From assembly GCA_046154695.1 (NCBI GenBank), contig JBJXFI010000359.1:1-13899 (forward strand): a stretch of 13,899 nucleotides of DNA. Reading direction: 5' to 3'. Shown here piece after piece: positions 13,207 through 13,899 of this stretch. The number at the start of each line of letters is the position of its first letter. Position 1 is the stretch's first letter. Source of the DNA: DALYLB01 sp046154695. GTDB taxonomy: Bacteria; Acidobacteriota; Blastocatellia; RBC074. The notes beneath the pieces were generated by a model. The model was not told where the DNA came from. It saw only the letters and a list, made by a program, of their open reading frames with translations, and did not search any database. A program made the position numbers and the translations under genes.

Positions 13207-13899
13207 GCAGCGGCAGCGTTTCGAGATTCATCGCACCGGCGTCGGTGCGACGAACAACGACCGCATGTTTGGCGTCGAAGCGATCCAGTTGATCGACGCC
13301 GGTCCAATCCGCGATGGTTTCGTAAGTCAGCCCCTTCTTATCCGGGACCGGAGCCGTAATGCCTTCGGTCCCGGCAATGTTTTCGGTCGTAATCTTCATC
13401 ACGCCACGGCTGCTGTTCGCCATCAGCAGATAATGCTTGCCGTCGCGTTGATAGACGACCATATCCAGGGGGCGGTTGCGATTTCCGAGTTCGGCGATGG
13501 TTTTGCCCTGGAGCTTGGCGCCGGGCTTCAGATCGCTGATGGGGAATTGCACGAGCGGCGTGCAGGTATACGCGGTCAACAGATGATCGACGTTGCCGAT
13601 CTTGAAGGAGGCGAAGGTGCGAACCGGCGCGCGTGTTTCGAACCGTCCGTGGGCGCCGTGATAGATCTCCACCGTCGTTCCATTCGCAACCGACTTGAAG
13701 GGGAACGGCACCGCGCGCAGGGTGGACGCGAACTCTTCATTCGCCAGGCCCGCGACGAACAGCCGCCCATCCACAAAGGTGATGTCGGTGATCGATTCAA
13801 GGCGCGGATTGCTTTGGCGATTTCCCTCCCCGACCACCTTGTCCGCCGGCGCGTCGGGCAGCTCGGCGCGCGAATATTTCACGGCATCGAGGGCGACGA
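13202..13899 (-). CDS. 3' part of a propeller-like protein gene, cut by the right edge
   Basis: The frame is open to the window edge, so the true start lies outside. An internal GTG at 13882 has no special support and the coding sense continues upstream of it (VALDA before VKYSR). The visible 231 or so residues alternate short strands and turns in a pattern typical of a beta-propeller: ITDITFVDGRLFVAGLANEEFASTL, TFASFKIGNVDHLLTAYTCTPLV, PLDMVVYQRDGKHYLLMANSSRGVMKI and DAKHAVVVRR. This resembles NHL/YVTN-like secreted propellers, but I recognise no specific family and no catalytic residues. The protein ends TLPLP, and its TAA stop (13204-13202) falls in the terminal repeat of the palindromic element, so the present C-terminus may have been set by that insertion. 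The gene reads toward the Ig-like gene at 11614-12804 about 400 bases downstream, and the two may once have formed one operon. Confidence 0.8.
   Translation of the reverse strand, partial: VALDAVKYSRAELPDAPADKVVGEGNRQSNPRLESITDITFVDGRLFVAGLANEEFASTLRAVPFPFKSVANGTTVEIYHGAHGRFETRAPVRTFASFKIGNVDHLLTAYTCTPLVQFPISDLKPGAKLQGKTIAELGNRNRPLDMVVYQRDGKHYLLMANSSRGVMKITTENIAGTEGITAPVPDKKGLTYETIADWTGVDQLDRFDAKHAVVVRRTDAGAMNLETLPLP

Noticed and set aside
12850..13359. A 169-codon plus-strand open frame across the palindromic element
   Set aside because: Its composition comes from the palindrome and from the antisense of the propeller-like gene. It has no motif or start signal.

Overview
The window is GC-rich, densely coding bacterial DNA. 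It looks like a stretch of accessory genome that encodes exported proteins. The combination of a giant Asp-box (BNR/sortilin-type) propeller protein with DUF11 and HYR modules, a multidomain secreted nuclease ending in a 'SLWPPNHKM' module, a haem-c protein fused to a squalene-cyclase-like toroid, and several orphan secreted proteins is what I would expect from Acidobacteriota (possibly Blastocatellia or Solibacteres). That assignment rests on remembered family distribution, not on a marker gene. No rRNA, tRNA, transposase gene or CRISPR array is visible.

Layout, left to right. 1-276 holds no gene I can support. 375-968 (+) is a small secreted protein of unknown function, with a plausible promoter (281-309), a strong ribosome binding site and a hairpin after its stop. 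1084-5754 (-) is a 1556-residue secreted propeller/DUF11/HYR protein. 5755-6269 is a divergent intergenic region. It carries a good minus-strand promoter for the giant gene and a diverged second copy (5984-6165) of the promoter, leader and signal-peptide start of the 375-968 gene. The open frame of that copy (6082-6273) ends in a 4-base overlap with the TTG start of the next gene. 6270-9866 (+) is a secreted ExeM/NucH-type nuclease (OB fold, then endonuclease/exonuclease/phosphatase fold, then DUF11, then a HYR-like C-terminus), followed by a perfect 18-bp hairpin. 9999-11015 (+) is the CXXCH plus toroid protein. It converges on 11178-11561 (-), a small secreted beta-rich protein, with a 23-bp-arm hairpin between them. 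11614-12804 (-) is an exported protein with bacterial Ig-like domains, probably co-transcribed with 11178-11561. 12945-13206 is a nested palindromic, MITE-like repeat. 13202-13899 (-) is the 3' part of a propeller-like gene that runs off the right edge, and its stop codon lies in the terminal repeat of that element.

Every gene whose N-terminus is visible has a signal peptide, so the locus works mainly outside the cytoplasm. The clearest enzymatic role is extracellular nucleic-acid degradation. The giant propeller protein and the nuclease are divergently transcribed and share a DUF11-type module, which suggests related cell-surface or secretion use. The strongest non-coding signals are the duplicated promoter/leader/signal-peptide block and the palindromic element.
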